Below, piece by piece: positions 12,301 to 22,525 of a stretch of 42,323 bases of DNA (within the stretch, counting starts at the first letter, position 1; each line of letters opens with the position of its first letter). The stretch is from positions 454,677 to 496,999 of the forward strand of contig NMRA01000006.1 of assembly GCA_002633005.1 (NCBI GenBank). Reading direction: 5' to 3'. The stretch is from Phoronis australis (Eukaryota; Phoronida; Phoronidae). Made by a program: the position numbers and the translations under genes. The notes beneath the pieces were generated by a model. The model was not told the DNA's origin. It saw nothing but the letters and a program-made list of their open reading frames with translations, and searched no databases.

Positions 12301-15300
12301 AAGACGTGGACATTAGGCGCGTTCACGACGGCAGTCCCCAGCCTGTTGTAAGCAACAGCATCTTTGTTGGCAAAAGTTCTTTTGCCGCAGTTGTTTTTAA
12401 GTTTATCTGGCACCAGGCAGCCAGAAACACTTCCTCTCTGACTGCTTTGAATTCAATAGTAAGGTAATTAGGTGTTATGCAATGTGTGGCTTTGTACATC
12501 ATAAACTTTAAATAAAAGGCATGCCTGCTATAACCAGGCTACACCAACAAAGTGTAGATCGAGGAGGTCAGAAATTGGAAAGTCATTATAAAGGCCACTG
12601 TAGTTGAGTATAACCCCCCAATCAGCATAAAGCTAGCCTGATTTGCGCTTCACCTTATAAGCATTTCTAAACAGTTTTCAGAAACAACGACAAAATCTTG
12701 TCGAGTTTTACGAAAATTGATGAGAGTGCAGTAAATAGTGCTTTTAAAACGCTGAGAAAGTACTCGGGATTTATTCACAGTAAAATGCGGCCAATTTTAC
12801 ACGAAAGATACTTTGTTATATTTTGTTTTTGCAAAATAATGCGACGTGCAAAAGCTCCTCAAAACACAAGACTGAAATATACGGATAGGCATTATGGTCA
12901 GAAATGATTTTTATGCGTGTCAATGCCATAGATTAGATTAAATTTGCAAAATCGAATCTTGATTTTTCTGATTTGCGTAAATCATGCTCTGTCGCCCATC
13001 AATATTTGATGGCTGTCTTCAAGTACCGTAATTTAATCGTATAGGCATGTTTTTCTTGGGAAACGTACATGATCTATGAAGTGTTTTCATAAAGCATGAT
13101 TTGTCACGTGACGTGGTCTAATATTAATCAAACGTGTCCAATTAGGTGCAATAGGTCCCGCGACGCTGCGACGATAAATATCAGAGCTGCAAAAAAATGT
13201 GCCGGTTGGATGAACAACAAAGAAGGAAATTATCAGGGCACACTCTCGCACGGTCCCGAGACGGCAACGAGGTATTTTACTCCAGGTGATTACAGTTTAT
13301 AAACGTTGATTGAGATGAAGTGCGTTGTTGTTGGCAGACACAGTGGAAATGTCAACTATCGTTTACAGTAATTACGAGAATGGTTCAAGATACCCCATGG
13401 ACCACGGACAAGAAAGGGAAGTCAATTAACAGATGGTCGTTGATTAATACGCGTTATAATATAACGAAGTTCAAAAAAGTGAGACTCAGATTGACTAAGG
13501 AAACTGTCAAGCTGAATGAATGTTGTCGGTTTAATTGAACTGTGGAATAATTTTATAGCTTCGTGTGAGACTACTGAAAAATAACATGATTCTTTAATGC
13601 CATGTTTTTATTCCTCGCCACGACTTGAAAACCACACGCAGCGTTTTACAAAAAAAATGCCTAATGAAAAAAATAATTCGTGTATATTTGAAAAAAAATC
13701 CGTAAAATAGACACCTGTACACCCAAGCGCACAGAGCTTTAAACGGAAGTCCTCACCTTTTGCTTGCGGCAGGTCTGCGTGTTTCACTTGTTTCGCGTCC
13801 TCATTGAGTTTGATCGTTGCGCTCGGTGACGACTTTTCTCCTGGAAACATGAAGTGCAAGAAGATCAGAAATGATGGTTAGTTAAAACTGAATACGCTAT
13901 CATTTTCTTATTGTTTGTCACTGGTCATATCGTAACTGCTTTCAATAGCTTATAACTCTATTTAAACAAATTACTGCCGTCGACGGACAGAGACAAAACG
14001 AACTGGCGCTGCATGTACAGTACAAATCACGCAAATCAACACGAGGTCTTTGATCTTTGACAGAACGTACATGTACAACTCATGCGCGTTAACAGATCTT
14101 CACTCGAATTAGAAGTTCGAATGAAACTCATTCAGAAAAGATACAACTTACGCGTCTCAAAACCAAACAGTTATTAACTTTCATAAAAGGATACCAAAAC
14201 CGGTTTTGGCCTATTAACAGACACTAAAAATGACTTTCCCATCCAGTTCTATGAAACAATATAATGCTCTATAACCCTCGACAACCCCCAAAAGTTTGGA
14301 GGAAAATTTGAAAATTCCTTTCAACGTCTGCTACATGGGCAAGCATGACCTACGCTTTTAGTAACTATGGGGTAAAGACTTCCCACCAAGGACCGTAATA
14401 TCCGATCTGTGACATACAGAGTGTGAGTTTTTAGTTGATTTCTGCCTTTATCTTTCAAGATTGACGCCAAAGATGCACTAGCAGGTGACAGCACGAGGAT
14501 TGGTTTAAATCATCAAAACAGGGTTAAGTGTCCTTTTAAAGGCACTGAAATGTAGTTTTACTATTCTAGTTCCGCAACAGCATTGTTCACGGTTACATTT
14601 TACAGCTACGATCGCATCTTACCTGCACGTTCGTCTTTAACCTCTTGTCGATCTACAGGCGATTCGATCTGCAAAAAGAAAACATGATACGAAAACACTG
14701 AAACAGTGTTTGTAGTATGTTGACGATTTCGATGCTTGAAGAAAACTCCAAAATACAGGTTACTGGGTAATCCGAATACCTTTTGCAAAAGAGGTTGAAT
14801 AAAGTCGTGTCTTCTCGGATTAACTGCTAATTTTCATACGAGAGAGGCACACAACTACTAAATAACCGGGGAAATAGTTAGAAATTTCTGCTGCGGATAG
14901 CATGAATATACAAAAAAAAATCAATGACAAAATGCTCCCTATTTTTGGATACGCTGTATAATGCTTATTTAATTTTTGTGTTTGCGCTGGCAACCTGTGC
15001 TTTGTTTTCTTAAACTTAGTGGGTCTGTGTTTGTCGGATAAGATTGTTAAAATTCAAATTTTACCGACTTTTGGGTATGTGATACATCTTAACGATTCCT
15101 GTCTGGATACAAAAATTCCTCAAAACCGCGTGCCATTGCATTTTCTGAGAATAAATGGATACTCGTAGAATCTTTTCTAGTTTCAATCCAAAGCTGTGAA
15201 AGAGGTTAAAAACAAGGATTCAACTACATTTAAGAGAGTACTAACACCCGACTGCATTTGTTGAGAACTTGTCGAAACGTCCATATAGCGTAACTAACGT

Positions 15301-17861
15301 TGATGAGTGATAACGATATTACGTCATGATTGCACGTGGGGGTTTGATCACTGTCTCACACTGAATGTGATAGATAATTTCGTATCGGCTGCTCCTAACA
15401 GTGACTACGCCTTGTTGAAGCGTGTTGTCATAACTAAAGGACGCCCGTGATTACAGCTGACTGTAATATAGCATGCTGGCATTTAGTTACAGCACCAATT
15501 ACGACTGACAAATATGGACTCAGATGTCCAGGGAAGGTCCAAAATATCAATGTCACGTCTAATTAACCGGCTTATTAGTTCAGCTCTCCTCAATTAAAAT
15601 CTGCTATCAAATTAATATAGAATTACTGTCACAAATTCGCAGAATGGTGACTCGAATTAGTAGAGTCCGCACGAAAACAAAGTTTTCAACCAACATCGAT
15701 TTGACTTAATTAAAAAGAACGAGATTCGTGAAGATATTAAATTGGCGGAGACATACACACCTGAGCTGGGAGGTAGAAGTTGACAGCGTCTTATGAGTTT
15801 GTGAGGCGCCGATATTGCTAATTTACTTAATTTGATATATTTAAACGGATGCAAATATTCTAATGTGAAGTGGCGTGGTAGCGTTTTCATCTGATTTAAA
15901 AGTATTGATAATTCTTAATTGAATTGGCATTAATGTAAAAGCTTAAGCAGTTACCTGTGATGAAAAACCGTTCTGCTTTAAAGAAATCTAATTCAGCTAT
16001 CATTGGAAACCAAGAACCGACAACGTTTTTTCATTGTTTTTGGATAAATCACGTAATGCATTTTGATGACTTGTGACGTCACTGTGGAGGAAACAGCATG
16101 CAGGTGCTCGCAAGTTTTGATTTCAAGTAAAGTGTCGTTAAAAGGAGAGTCCTTAAGGTGTCGATCGGAGAGAACTGAACAGACATGATACAGCTGAGCG
16201 TCCTCAGTATTACTTAAAACGATATTCCATGCACTCCATTAAGATCATATTTCTGAAAACTTTAGTCTAAAAATCCACCAATCAGTTTAAAACAAAGCAT
16301 ATTTTTGCACCTTTACAAGGAAATACATAATGGACCCGTATCTACATAATAGCATTAATAACAACGATGATGTTATTTATAATGACGATCAATGTCACGA
16401 TAATATTGCTTTGGTAATAATAACAATATTGTTATTGATGACGATGACAATTGTTTTAAAGTTATAAATATCATCGTAATAATCATAATGGCATCATCAT
16501 TATAGTAGTTTTAACTGCAAAATAGAATATGCGCATGTTGAGACATAATTTATATGTTGAAGATCTGGTTAATCTATGCATACCTCCTCAGTTTCATCGA
16601 TATCTTTAGGTGAATCATTGAATGCTTCGCTCCTTCCATCCGAATACTCGTCCTCTGAGTCCGATGACGTCACGTTGAGTTCGCTGGTGCAGAGAGGTGA
16701 TTCCTTAACTTTTACAGAAACTGGTTGAAACGCCGAGTAATTTGGACTACCTGAAGCCATGCTGCCAGCAAGATATCGTTTTGACTTCACAATTTCTCTA
16801 ATATCAGTCTTTTCTGGGCACAGAGAGCCGTACGAGCTTGCGAAATTAAAATGGCTGCTTGGAGATGTCGGTCCTCTGCCCCATAATGCACCGTAACCGG
16901 CCGGAAACACGGAATGGTAATTGTTTTTAAACATGTCTGCCACCATGGAGGCGTGGTTTGGGTGCGACACGTGATCTGTGGGAATTGGAAGGATTGGGAA
17001 TGCTGGGTGGGATGGTCGAGGAAAGAACCCTGACAATGCGGCCTTTGTGGATGGGAGAGAAAACATTGGATAAGGGTACGGTACTGTAGCCATGGATGGA
17101 ACTGCGATGTCGCTATCTAAGCGCTTTCGTTTTTCGACATGGCGGGCTGAAGGTGATTGGTTGTGATGGGTTGGAGCTGAGCGTTTGCGACTTCCGCCAT
17201 TGAACATTGCCTTTACGTCTTCCCATGCGTGCTCAAGTGCTTCGCTGTTGTCGGAGTTGAACAGCTGAAGATGACGACGCCAAGAGTTGAAGTTGGCTGC
17301 GTCTGGGTGCGTGTAATTAGCCACCGGCGTGCGGTGACTGTGGAAGATGAATTTGTTGGGAGAAAAAAATAGGTTGCAGTAGGTACACTTGATACATTTT
17401 GCTCTGGAGCTGTTGTATCGCGAAGGCATGAACCTGCCCTGGCACCCCCATCCACACTTGTGAAAGACTTCGAAGGCGAAGTTCTCAGGGAGCTTCGGCG
17501 GCGCGGCGTCTTCGAGGAACGACTTCACCAGTCGCTCTGCCTCTCGCTTGGTGATCATACCGCAGCGGCGGGACGATATAGGCATGGCGCCGGCGCGGCG
17601 AAGGATCTCCAATTGGACAGGGGTACATTGAACGCACGTTATGCCCAACGCGACTCGTCGGTTGTGAATCTCGTTATAGCTGAAGTCTTTCAAGAGAGTG
17701 TTGGAAATTTGTGCTAAGCATAATCTATCAACGTCGTCCATTCGGAGGCAGACGATCGGCACCCCACCCAGCAGCACTGTCGAGACTTGATTTTGGCGGG
17801 AACGAACGTGGGCAGCTGATTTGTCGCTACTGTGCACTGTGACATCATCAGCTGACTCCAT
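6259..17861 (-). CDS. SKOR: SKOR-type SKI family transcriptional corepressor, five coding exons
   Basis: The CDS joins 17861-16584, 14668-14623, 13840-13757, 8535-8449 and 6371-6259, 535 residues plus TAA. All introns are GT-AG, and the phases fit: 0 after the first coding exon, then 1, 1 and 1. SKOR proteins are nuclear corepressors that bind Smad and homeodomain factors (Lbx1 for vertebrate SKOR1) and act mainly in neurons. Residues 24-118 form the Ski/Sno/Dac domain and 121-215 the SAND-like Smad4-binding domain. Both are nearly collinear with what is known of vertebrate SKOR1/2. The middle (about 225-390) is rich in Pro, Ser and His with basic patches SRKR and EKRKR, and 395-426 is acidic. 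The last exon supplies a short helical stretch (SIKEQIREAESMLVDFTRKM) instead of the long coiled coil of vertebrate SKI and SKOR proteins. Whether it is SKOR1 or SKOR2 cannot be told; it may predate that split. Domain identity is firm, and the downstream exons are a prediction from splice signals. Confidence 0.8.
6372..8448 (-). other. SKOR last intron
   Basis: This 2.08-kb AT-rich intron begins with GTGAGTAT and ends with TTTGCAG. It contains a strong hairpin repeat at 7032-7170. I looked for further phase 1-1 exons in it and found none I would support. The minus frame at 6454-6681 lacks splice sites and known domains. Confidence 0.5.
7032..7170. repeat. Hairpin MITE-like inverted repeat inside SKOR intron
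   Basis: Two 63-base arms, 7032-7094 and 7108-7170, are inverted copies with about nine mismatches (shared core ACCTCTTGGAAATTT, outer ends AATCCTACAC). They are separated by only 13 bases. A transcript of the gene would fold here into a long hairpin. No coding capacity is present. Confidence 0.8.
8449..8535 (-). CDS. SKOR: SKOR coding exon (87 bp, phase 1-1)
   Basis: An acceptor TTCTTTTCTCAG comes before 8535 and a donor AGAG/GTGAGT follows 8449. With the G carried over it encodes G-TFCADTDDQTTESSVENG-QLTSIKEQIR, an acidic Ser/Thr-rich linker leading into a helical start. Length is a multiple of three, so the exon can be skipped without breaking the frame. Confidence 0.65.
8710..8800. repeat. 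(ACACT/ACAAT)n pentanucleotide microsatellite
   Basis: Begins as TACAC and TACAA five-base units, then decays into TACGA, TGACAA and similar variants. A related array lies at 20663-20711. Confidence 0.9.
9606..9720 (+). repeat. Dispersed repeat, copy 1
   Basis: Starts with GCTTGGTCTCAAGCAATAAC, passes through CTGTCAGTTAT and GTAAGTGGTCT, and ends in a T-rich tract. The same order of blocks occurs in inverted form at 11645-11769. A short palindrome (GCTTGGTCTCAAGC) forms the outer end. Family unknown; the pair could also be the ends of one 2.2-kb element. Confidence 0.6.
10008..10086. repeat. AT/GT compound microsatellite
   Basis: An AT run passes into a GT run of about seven units, then back into AT with interruptions, ending in a second AT run. 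Confidence 0.9.
10253..10282. repeat. Short perfect inverted repeat
   Basis: CCAATAAGCT and AGCTTATTGG face each other across eight bases. It may be the end of a larger unrecognised repeat or just a local hairpin. Confidence 0.6.
11645..11769 (-). repeat. Dispersed repeat, copy 2 (inverted)
   Basis: The minus strand reads GCTTGGTCTCAAGCAATAAC, CTGTCAGTTAT and GTAAGTGGTCT in the same order as 9606-9720, with an extra TTTGAGACCAATTTCC block. Similarity stops at GCTTGGTCTC on the outside and at the T-rich tract on the inside. A weaker partial copy (GCGCAATTACGAACTGTCAA) is at about 11821-11842 on the plus strand. Confidence 0.6.
12264..12452 (-). pseudogene. Possible decayed retroelement ORF end
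   Basis: A 60-codon minus-strand frame between stops contains NNCGKRTFANKDAVAYNRLG and, further on, VFKHKYWDF. This resembles the loose pattern at the C-terminal end of non-LTR reverse transcriptase ORFs (RTFA, then an LWN-like block, then FK). The match is weak, the region is GC-richer than its surroundings, and no catalytic RT motif is present. It has no clear splice sites as a SKOR exon. Confidence 0.2.
13757..13840 (-). CDS. SKOR: SKOR coding exon (84 bp, phase 1-1)
   Basis: An acceptor CATGTTTCCAG precedes 13840 and a donor AAAG/GTGAGG follows 13757. The exon encodes EKSSPSATIKLNEDAKQVKH and ADLPQAK after a split Gly codon. It is a charged, probably disordered linker. Its length is divisible by three and the phase is 1-1, so it is a possible cassette exon. 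Confidence 0.65.
13841..14622 (-). other. SKOR intron (782 bp)
   Basis: Starts with GTAAGATG and ends with TTTCCAG. No repeat or open frame of note. Confidence 0.6.
14623..14668 (-). CDS. SKOR: SKOR coding micro-exon (46 bp)
   Basis: A polypyrimidine tract and CTTTTTGCAG acceptor come before 14668. The exon encodes IESPVDRQEVKDERA and leaves one G for the next exon; the donor is GCAG/GTAAGA. The acidic, Ser/Pro composition continues that of the preceding exon end (DSPKDIDETEE). The frame is phase 0 at the start, matching the large exon. Confidence 0.65.
16074..16081. promoter_or_regulatory. CRE palindrome TGACGTCA in SKOR intron
   Basis: Exact 8-base consensus for CREB/ATF factors. Function is inferred from the motif only. 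Confidence 0.3.
16350..16505. repeat. AT-rich trinucleotide-biased low-complexity tract
   Basis: Irregular runs of AAT, GAT and ATC type triplets without a fixed period. It contains the palindrome AATAACAATATTGTTATT at 16419-16436. Confidence 0.6.
16419..16436. promoter_or_regulatory. 18-bp perfect palindrome with paired SOX-like sites
   Basis: AATAACAATATTGTTATT holds AACAAT and ATTGTT head to head, the form bound by SOX dimers. It sits 150 bases inside the intron after the large SKOR exon. It may be only chance in a low-complexity tract. Confidence 0.25.
16584..17861 (-). CDS. SKOR: SKOR main coding exon: Ski/Sno/Dac and Smad4-binding domains
   Basis: Encodes residues 1-426. The start ATG is at 17861-17859 in a good context (TCACAATGG), giving MESADDVT; an upstream ATG at 17942 lies beyond the splice acceptor. 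Key segments: LGGVPIVCL (31-39), LCLAQISNTLLKDFSYNEIH (47-66), LGITCVQCTPVQLEILRRAG (72-91) and RRCGMITKREAERL (98-111) form the Ski/Sno/Dac fold. HKCGWGC (134-140), SRAKCIKCTYC (152-162), FIFHSHRTP (171-179) and DAANFNSWRRHLQL (187-200) form the zinc-binding, Smad4-binding domain. SRYNSSRAKC and FFSPNKFIFHSHRTP are hallmarks of the SKOR branch rather than SKI/SNON or DACH. The exon ends GAG/GTATGC; reading through would give only four more codons. The plus-strand frames over it are shadows. Confidence 0.97.
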
Positions 17862-17882
17862 TGTGAGAGACAAAACTGTTTC
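17862..17882 (-). other. SKOR 5' UTR start of the main exon
   Basis: TTTTTTCTTTCCAG ends at 17883, a strong acceptor 21 bases before the ATG. So at least one upstream exon exists. These seven codons are open in frame, so a coding extension into an upstream exon is not excluded. Confidence 0.7.
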
Positions 17883-20603
17883 CTGGAAAGAAAAAATGTG
17901 CTTCATGTACGAAATCCATGGAACACCAAAGATGAGCAGCATTTTTCACTCTTCTTTAGAAAAAATTACTTAAGCAAAAGCGGTGATTTTGAAGACCAGC
18001 ATATTTCTACAGAATTCACATGTTTCAACCATTCTCAAGGTTTAACCGGAACAGAGATGTTCTGAAGCTGCCTATATCATAACACTTTGAATGAACTATC
18101 TGTTACACAGTGAATCCACTACCACCATGCACTCTGCATGGGCAGTTTCTGCGATATATATGTGGCACTTTGCACTGATTCGTTGTTTTACAGCCGTTGC
18201 TGCATATTACATCACCGGGAGACGTGCAAATGCTGTTTTACGTGGCTCTTGTAATTATTTCACGACAAAGCTTGACAATGACGGGAGCGACCACAGAATC
18301 ATTTCGTAGCAGAAAAAACATGTTTTTGTTCAGGCATAATTCCTGCTACTCAGTCATTAACACGCATTTTGTCTATGCATTTCAAATTGCTTATAGCTCT
18401 ATTTCAATTTCATACCGTTTTCAATACCAAAACTATGCTGTGTCCTAATTCAAGATTGCCCTATCTTTACATCGTGATGTGTCTTAAGCGTTCCCTGATC
18501 AGGTGTTTGCGAAGCAAACCGTGAAAGGCTAGCGATAAAGCATTCTATAAATTGGTCAATCTATAATTAATTCGTGCTTAGACTTTTTTACTTCTAATTG
18601 CCTGTCATACAGTGATTTGCTTCAAATCACTCTAATGTGCAAATGGTTAAGTTAGTGACTCAAAGCACCTTTCGAGATGAGATTTTCAGTGATTGAAATT
18701 GTGTATTTTCTTCATATGAAAATGTTGCAAATGGTTGCAACAATTTTATGCAGGCACTTCTGCAAACAAGAGTTCGCAAAGGAACGCAAGATTTACGACC
18801 ATCCGAATTTTCGTTTCGCATTTTATCAGATTTTTATTGTAAAATACTTTTAGTTTTGACTTCTTGTTATTAATTATGACAGCAGCTCTTCATTCAAGTT
18901 ATTTGGTGAGCTTACGTGTAACAAATTCAAAGGCCTGCTCAATCTCAATGTTACGTAGTGACGCCCGTGCCCTGAAAGCCTCGTTCCGGCCGCCAGGGGT
19001 CAGTTGGCTTAGTGTAAACAAAAAAGACAAAATTTTGACTTATTTTCTTCCTTATTTGGAAACGCCACTCGTTAGATTGAGTTGGTTAGTCTACTAGTTG
19101 TCGCTACTTTCGTAATTTTAAAAAGGCTGCAGAGAGTATATAGGCCTAAATACCGATTGTTTCTTATTTCTTTATTATAATTCTGTTCATTATCGTAAAT
19201 CGGAATCTAACAAGTTCTTAACGGCTCTAAGTAGGCTATAGACAGTATAATACGAAGATCGTAAAAATCAGTCAGTTTGCACCAGTGTTGCACATTTGCT
19301 ACGAACTAACACCAGTATACATGTACATGGTCGTGGAGACTGAAGTTATAGAAGTATTGTCGATACCAAGCGGAAACTTCCTAGTATCAAAAGTAAAAGT
19401 TAGCTTATGTGACCACTCTGTGCCCTAGTTAGGAGGGACAGTTTTCGTTGCTAAATTACTTGGCATCGTTTTTGCGACGAGTAAGAAGTCAGTACAGATT
19501 GGGATCGCATAGCCTCTGTTAGGAACTAGTCCAGGGCCAAGAAAGACTACAACATGTAAACGGAGAAAATGTGAAATACGCGCTATTAATTAAGTGAAGT
19601 ACATACAAGTACATACGATGAGCGTCGTTTGGCTTCATTGACGTTATACAGATCTCCGAAAATATGCATGCGCATCCCGGAAAAGAGACCTGTGATGAAA
19701 TTGTCCCTTCAAACTGAGAAGCATCACAGAATATCCCAACAACTGGGACTTAAAGTAGCTAAGCTTTTGTATTGGCGTGACAACTGTGATAAATAAGTTT
19801 TCAGCGTTGTCCAAAAAAGCTTTAGGAATTGTATCGTGCGTGTTATTTGGACTAGACGAGACGTCATCTAAACAAGTCGCGAGGGCTTGGCAAATCTCTT
19901 CTTTGTAAACATGCTTAATTTACTTAAAACATACAGGCTCCGTTTGATTAAAAGGAACATCTTTTCATATTGCCACGCATTATCACTCGTCGAGCTCTAA
20001 GAAGCTTAGACGAGATAAGAGAATAATCAGTTAGTAGCGATATTTTGACCAAGCTTTTCCCGATAATTAACGCGTTCGAACGCGGATTGCACATCCAACC
20101 GTCGCTAAGAATAATTAATCATCACTTTCGGGTAAAGATTTGTGTAAGCCGCGAATAATTACATAACGATCGTGCCTGTTTTAAGATTCTCTTGAAACAA
20201 ATACTCAGCGCAATAGAAAGTTTGGAAAATGATCGCCGGAACGTGTAAAAATCAATGTAATTTAGTCTATGCCAAGTAAAATGGTGGAAAATAATATTGG
20301 GGTCTTGCAGGATGTTTGGGTGATTGAGAACGGATAGGTTAACCACACAGAAAAGCCTCTATAAACGGCACTCCAACAATTGCCTCTTTCAAAGTCTTGT
20401 ATCCCTTTTGGGCCCTGTCATACACACAATTTTAAATTCCCATCACATTCGACCCCGTCCTGAAATGTCAATGAAACTATCTGGGTAAGGCTGGATACGG
20501 AAACTTTCGTCAAAACTCGCCTGGAATGCGACACCGCACGTGATATTCTTGCGCATATTGTGACAAATGTCTCTAGCGCTTATTCCGTTCCCAATCATTT
20601 TCC
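17883..20603. other. Non-coding region upstream of the SKOR main exon
   Basis: Probably the first SKOR intron or promoter region. Open frames at 18091-18448, 18864-19097 and 20122-20346 are short and unrecognised. About 19980-20350 holds closely spaced GATA-, TAAT- and TTAATTA-type motifs and the palindrome CGCGTTCGAACGCG (20071-20084), so it could be an enhancer, but that is a guess. Confidence 0.4.
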
Positions 20604-20711
20604 ATTTATTTATTTATTTAACATCGTCTAACCATAGACTAATACAATTCAGTATGAAATAGTACAATACAATACAAAACAATACACTACAATACAATAC
20701 AATACAATACA
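20604..20711. repeat. (TTTA)n followed by (AATAC)n microsatellites
   Basis: Four TTTA units at 20604-20620, then an AATAC array at 20663-20711 with a few ACACT variants, related to the one at 8710-8800. Confidence 0.9.
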
Positions 20712-20851
20712 GAAAAGTAAATGGGGACAGGCAAACGTACTAAGTTTCAGCCCGTTGTTTCAAAATGTTTGAGAGCGTAGTAAGAACTACTTTGGTGTGG
20801 CAGTGGCTGCACTTCAGTGATTGACTTCCACGAGTTCCGCCAGGTCAACCT

Positions 20852-20915
20852 GCTAAGACCTCTGATTGGTGTCTGAACCGGATGTCGTCATCGAGAACCA
20901 ATCAGATGTCTTAGC
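20852..20915. repeat. Hairpin with CCAAT-containing arms
   Basis: GCTAAGACCTCTGATTGGT (20852-20870) is inverted at 20897-20915 with one mismatch, across a 26-base loop. Outside the arms a GTCAACC block occurs in direct orientation on both sides. It looks like a small MITE remnant. Confidence 0.65.
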
Positions 20916-22109
20916 CGGCAAAGTCAACCAATAGCCCGTGTCAGCCAGCAAAGGACTTTTACAAAACACTAATACTGAGCTCTGTTATTAATTAAAACTG
21001 TATTTTCACTTGTTTAGCTTTCCGAAAAACAATTGGGTACTGTCTCGAACTTCTTTATACAAGTAGTTGATTCTTTGGCCACAGGGAGTATCCGAGAAAA
21101 AAAGACAACCACAGGGCTAGTCAAGTCTTTCACGGCCAATTTGACCACTGTAATTTAATTTTAGGTGACCTCTCTCAGTATACCAACTGAATTTTGAAAC
21201 CGATGCTATCACCACGAGATAATTTTAGATTCCATGTTATGATTTTGATTAGTACATTTGCTGATTTCCCAATAAGCAGCTTTGGAAAGAAAGTGCGGCT
21301 TTAAATCATATGTTGCCATTATTTATTCTAAATTGAAAAAAATCTCTGATGTTTATGAAAAAATACCATGTTATGTAAACCAGTCAATGGTTATAACTAA
21401 ATTGCTGCAAAATCTACCATATGTAGCCTGATTATCAAAATTCTTTGCTGCTATCTCCGTACATGACCATGGAAAATACGACAATGCGACAATGCACTTT
21501 AACTCCCAACAAAAATCTGACTCGTGCTTACATGACGTCACAACATGAAAACATGTTTTTCTTCTTCTTGTCAATATCTATTTTGCCTCTTGTTACTTAC
21601 ATGTGCGCACACAATGTTGCAATACCATTTCGAAAACGATCTATTCTTTCATGTGTTTTTACAACAGTAATCAGTCAGGAGAAAGCAATAAATCACGCGT
21701 TTTACTTATCCGTCATAATCATCAGCAACTACAAATCCACTCAGACGCATGTGCGTTCCACGCTAATTACATTCATCTGTAGAGATTAGTTGAACGTACT
21801 TTGTATTAATTAGTTTCTCAGCAGCGGATTAGCAGCGTACTCGCTACTATTAATTCGAGAGATTTAACACTTCGTTAATGTCAGGATGAGTACTATTATT
21901 TACTAGACTAACATCTTAATGCCGGCACACGGCGACAAAAGAAATATGTACGTCTTCGTGTTTGACGGACTCTCTCAAACAAAGCATTTCAATGGATGCT
22001 TTTAAATAGTCTTTGGTGGGATGTGTTGAGATTTTTTCAGAAAGCAGAACAACAATTTTAGAAGCTGATTCCAAATTATCAGAAAATTAAAAAGTAAAAT
22101 ATCATGCAC
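20916..22109. other. Non-coding stretch
   Basis: A 114-codon frame at 21445-21789 lacks an ATG at its listed start and has no known domain. A full CRE (TGACGTCA) lies at 21533-21540. Nothing else noted. Confidence 0.45.
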
Positions 22110-22524
22110 ATCACGTGAGTCAAGAATTGTCAAGGTTCGTTTAGATTTTGGAATCGTTTTTATTCAATTAAGCATATTTCACTTACTATAAAAGATTTTC
22201 CATAAACACATAATTAATAAAAAATAGCGCCAGAAAGTTTGACACCGTGAGCAGGTTCCGAAAATATAAATCAATCCGAGTTACCTTTCTCAGTGGTCGA
22301 GACGCCCGCCGATTTTTAGTCCTTCAGCGATAAATATCAATTTGCCTTCGACTTAAGCAATTATTCCATAAACGGATAGCCAAGCTTCTACTACAGTGAA
22401 TCATCCCATGAGACGCACATAGTGTTTGCATAGTGCAATTTGTGATTTGATAAATTGTTATTCGTATTTACTTCGTCTTGATGAAACTCGACTAAAAATC
22501 CAAAATAACTTTCAGAGAAAGTAA
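22110..22524 (+). repeat. Direct duplication, copy A (415 bp)
   Basis: Nearly identical to 22526-23027 from ATCACGTGA to GAGAAAGTAA, with only scattered single-base changes. It lacks an 87-base segment found in copy B. Confidence 0.95.
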
Positions 22525-22525
22525 N
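22525..22525. other. Single ambiguous base (N) at duplication junction
   Basis: The only N in the window sits exactly between the two copies, suggesting an assembly join. Confidence 0.95.

Larger units (their letters stand above)
8536..13756 (-). other. SKOR large intron (5.2 kb) with repeats
   Basis: Bounded by GTGAGG at 13756 and CTCAG at 8536. It holds a pentanucleotide microsatellite, an AT/GT microsatellite, two inverted copies of a 115-125 bp repeat, and small palindromes (for example CCATCAATATTTGATGG at about 12996). Open frames such as 10277-10573 plus and 10261-10551 minus overlap each other and show no known domain. Confidence 0.5.
14669..16583 (-). other. SKOR intron (1.9 kb)
   Basis: Starts with GTATGCA just after the large exon. 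It contains a full CRE, a SOX-like palindrome and a trinucleotide-biased low-complexity tract (about 16350-16505), each listed separately. No further exon seen. Confidence 0.6.

Noticed and set aside
17213-17717. Open frames of 80-85 codons over the SKOR main exon (17213-17455 minus, 17460-17717 plus)
   Set aside because: They are shadows of the strongly conserved SKOR reading frame.
17862-17942. Upstream ATG at 17942 giving a 457-residue SKOR form
   Set aside because: The first 20 codons span a consensus polypyrimidine tract and acceptor (CTTTCCAG), so they are intronic; the ATG at 17861 has the better context.
21445-21789. 114-codon plus-strand frame
   Set aside because: It is listed from a non-ATG start, is low in complexity in parts, and has no domain or splice context.
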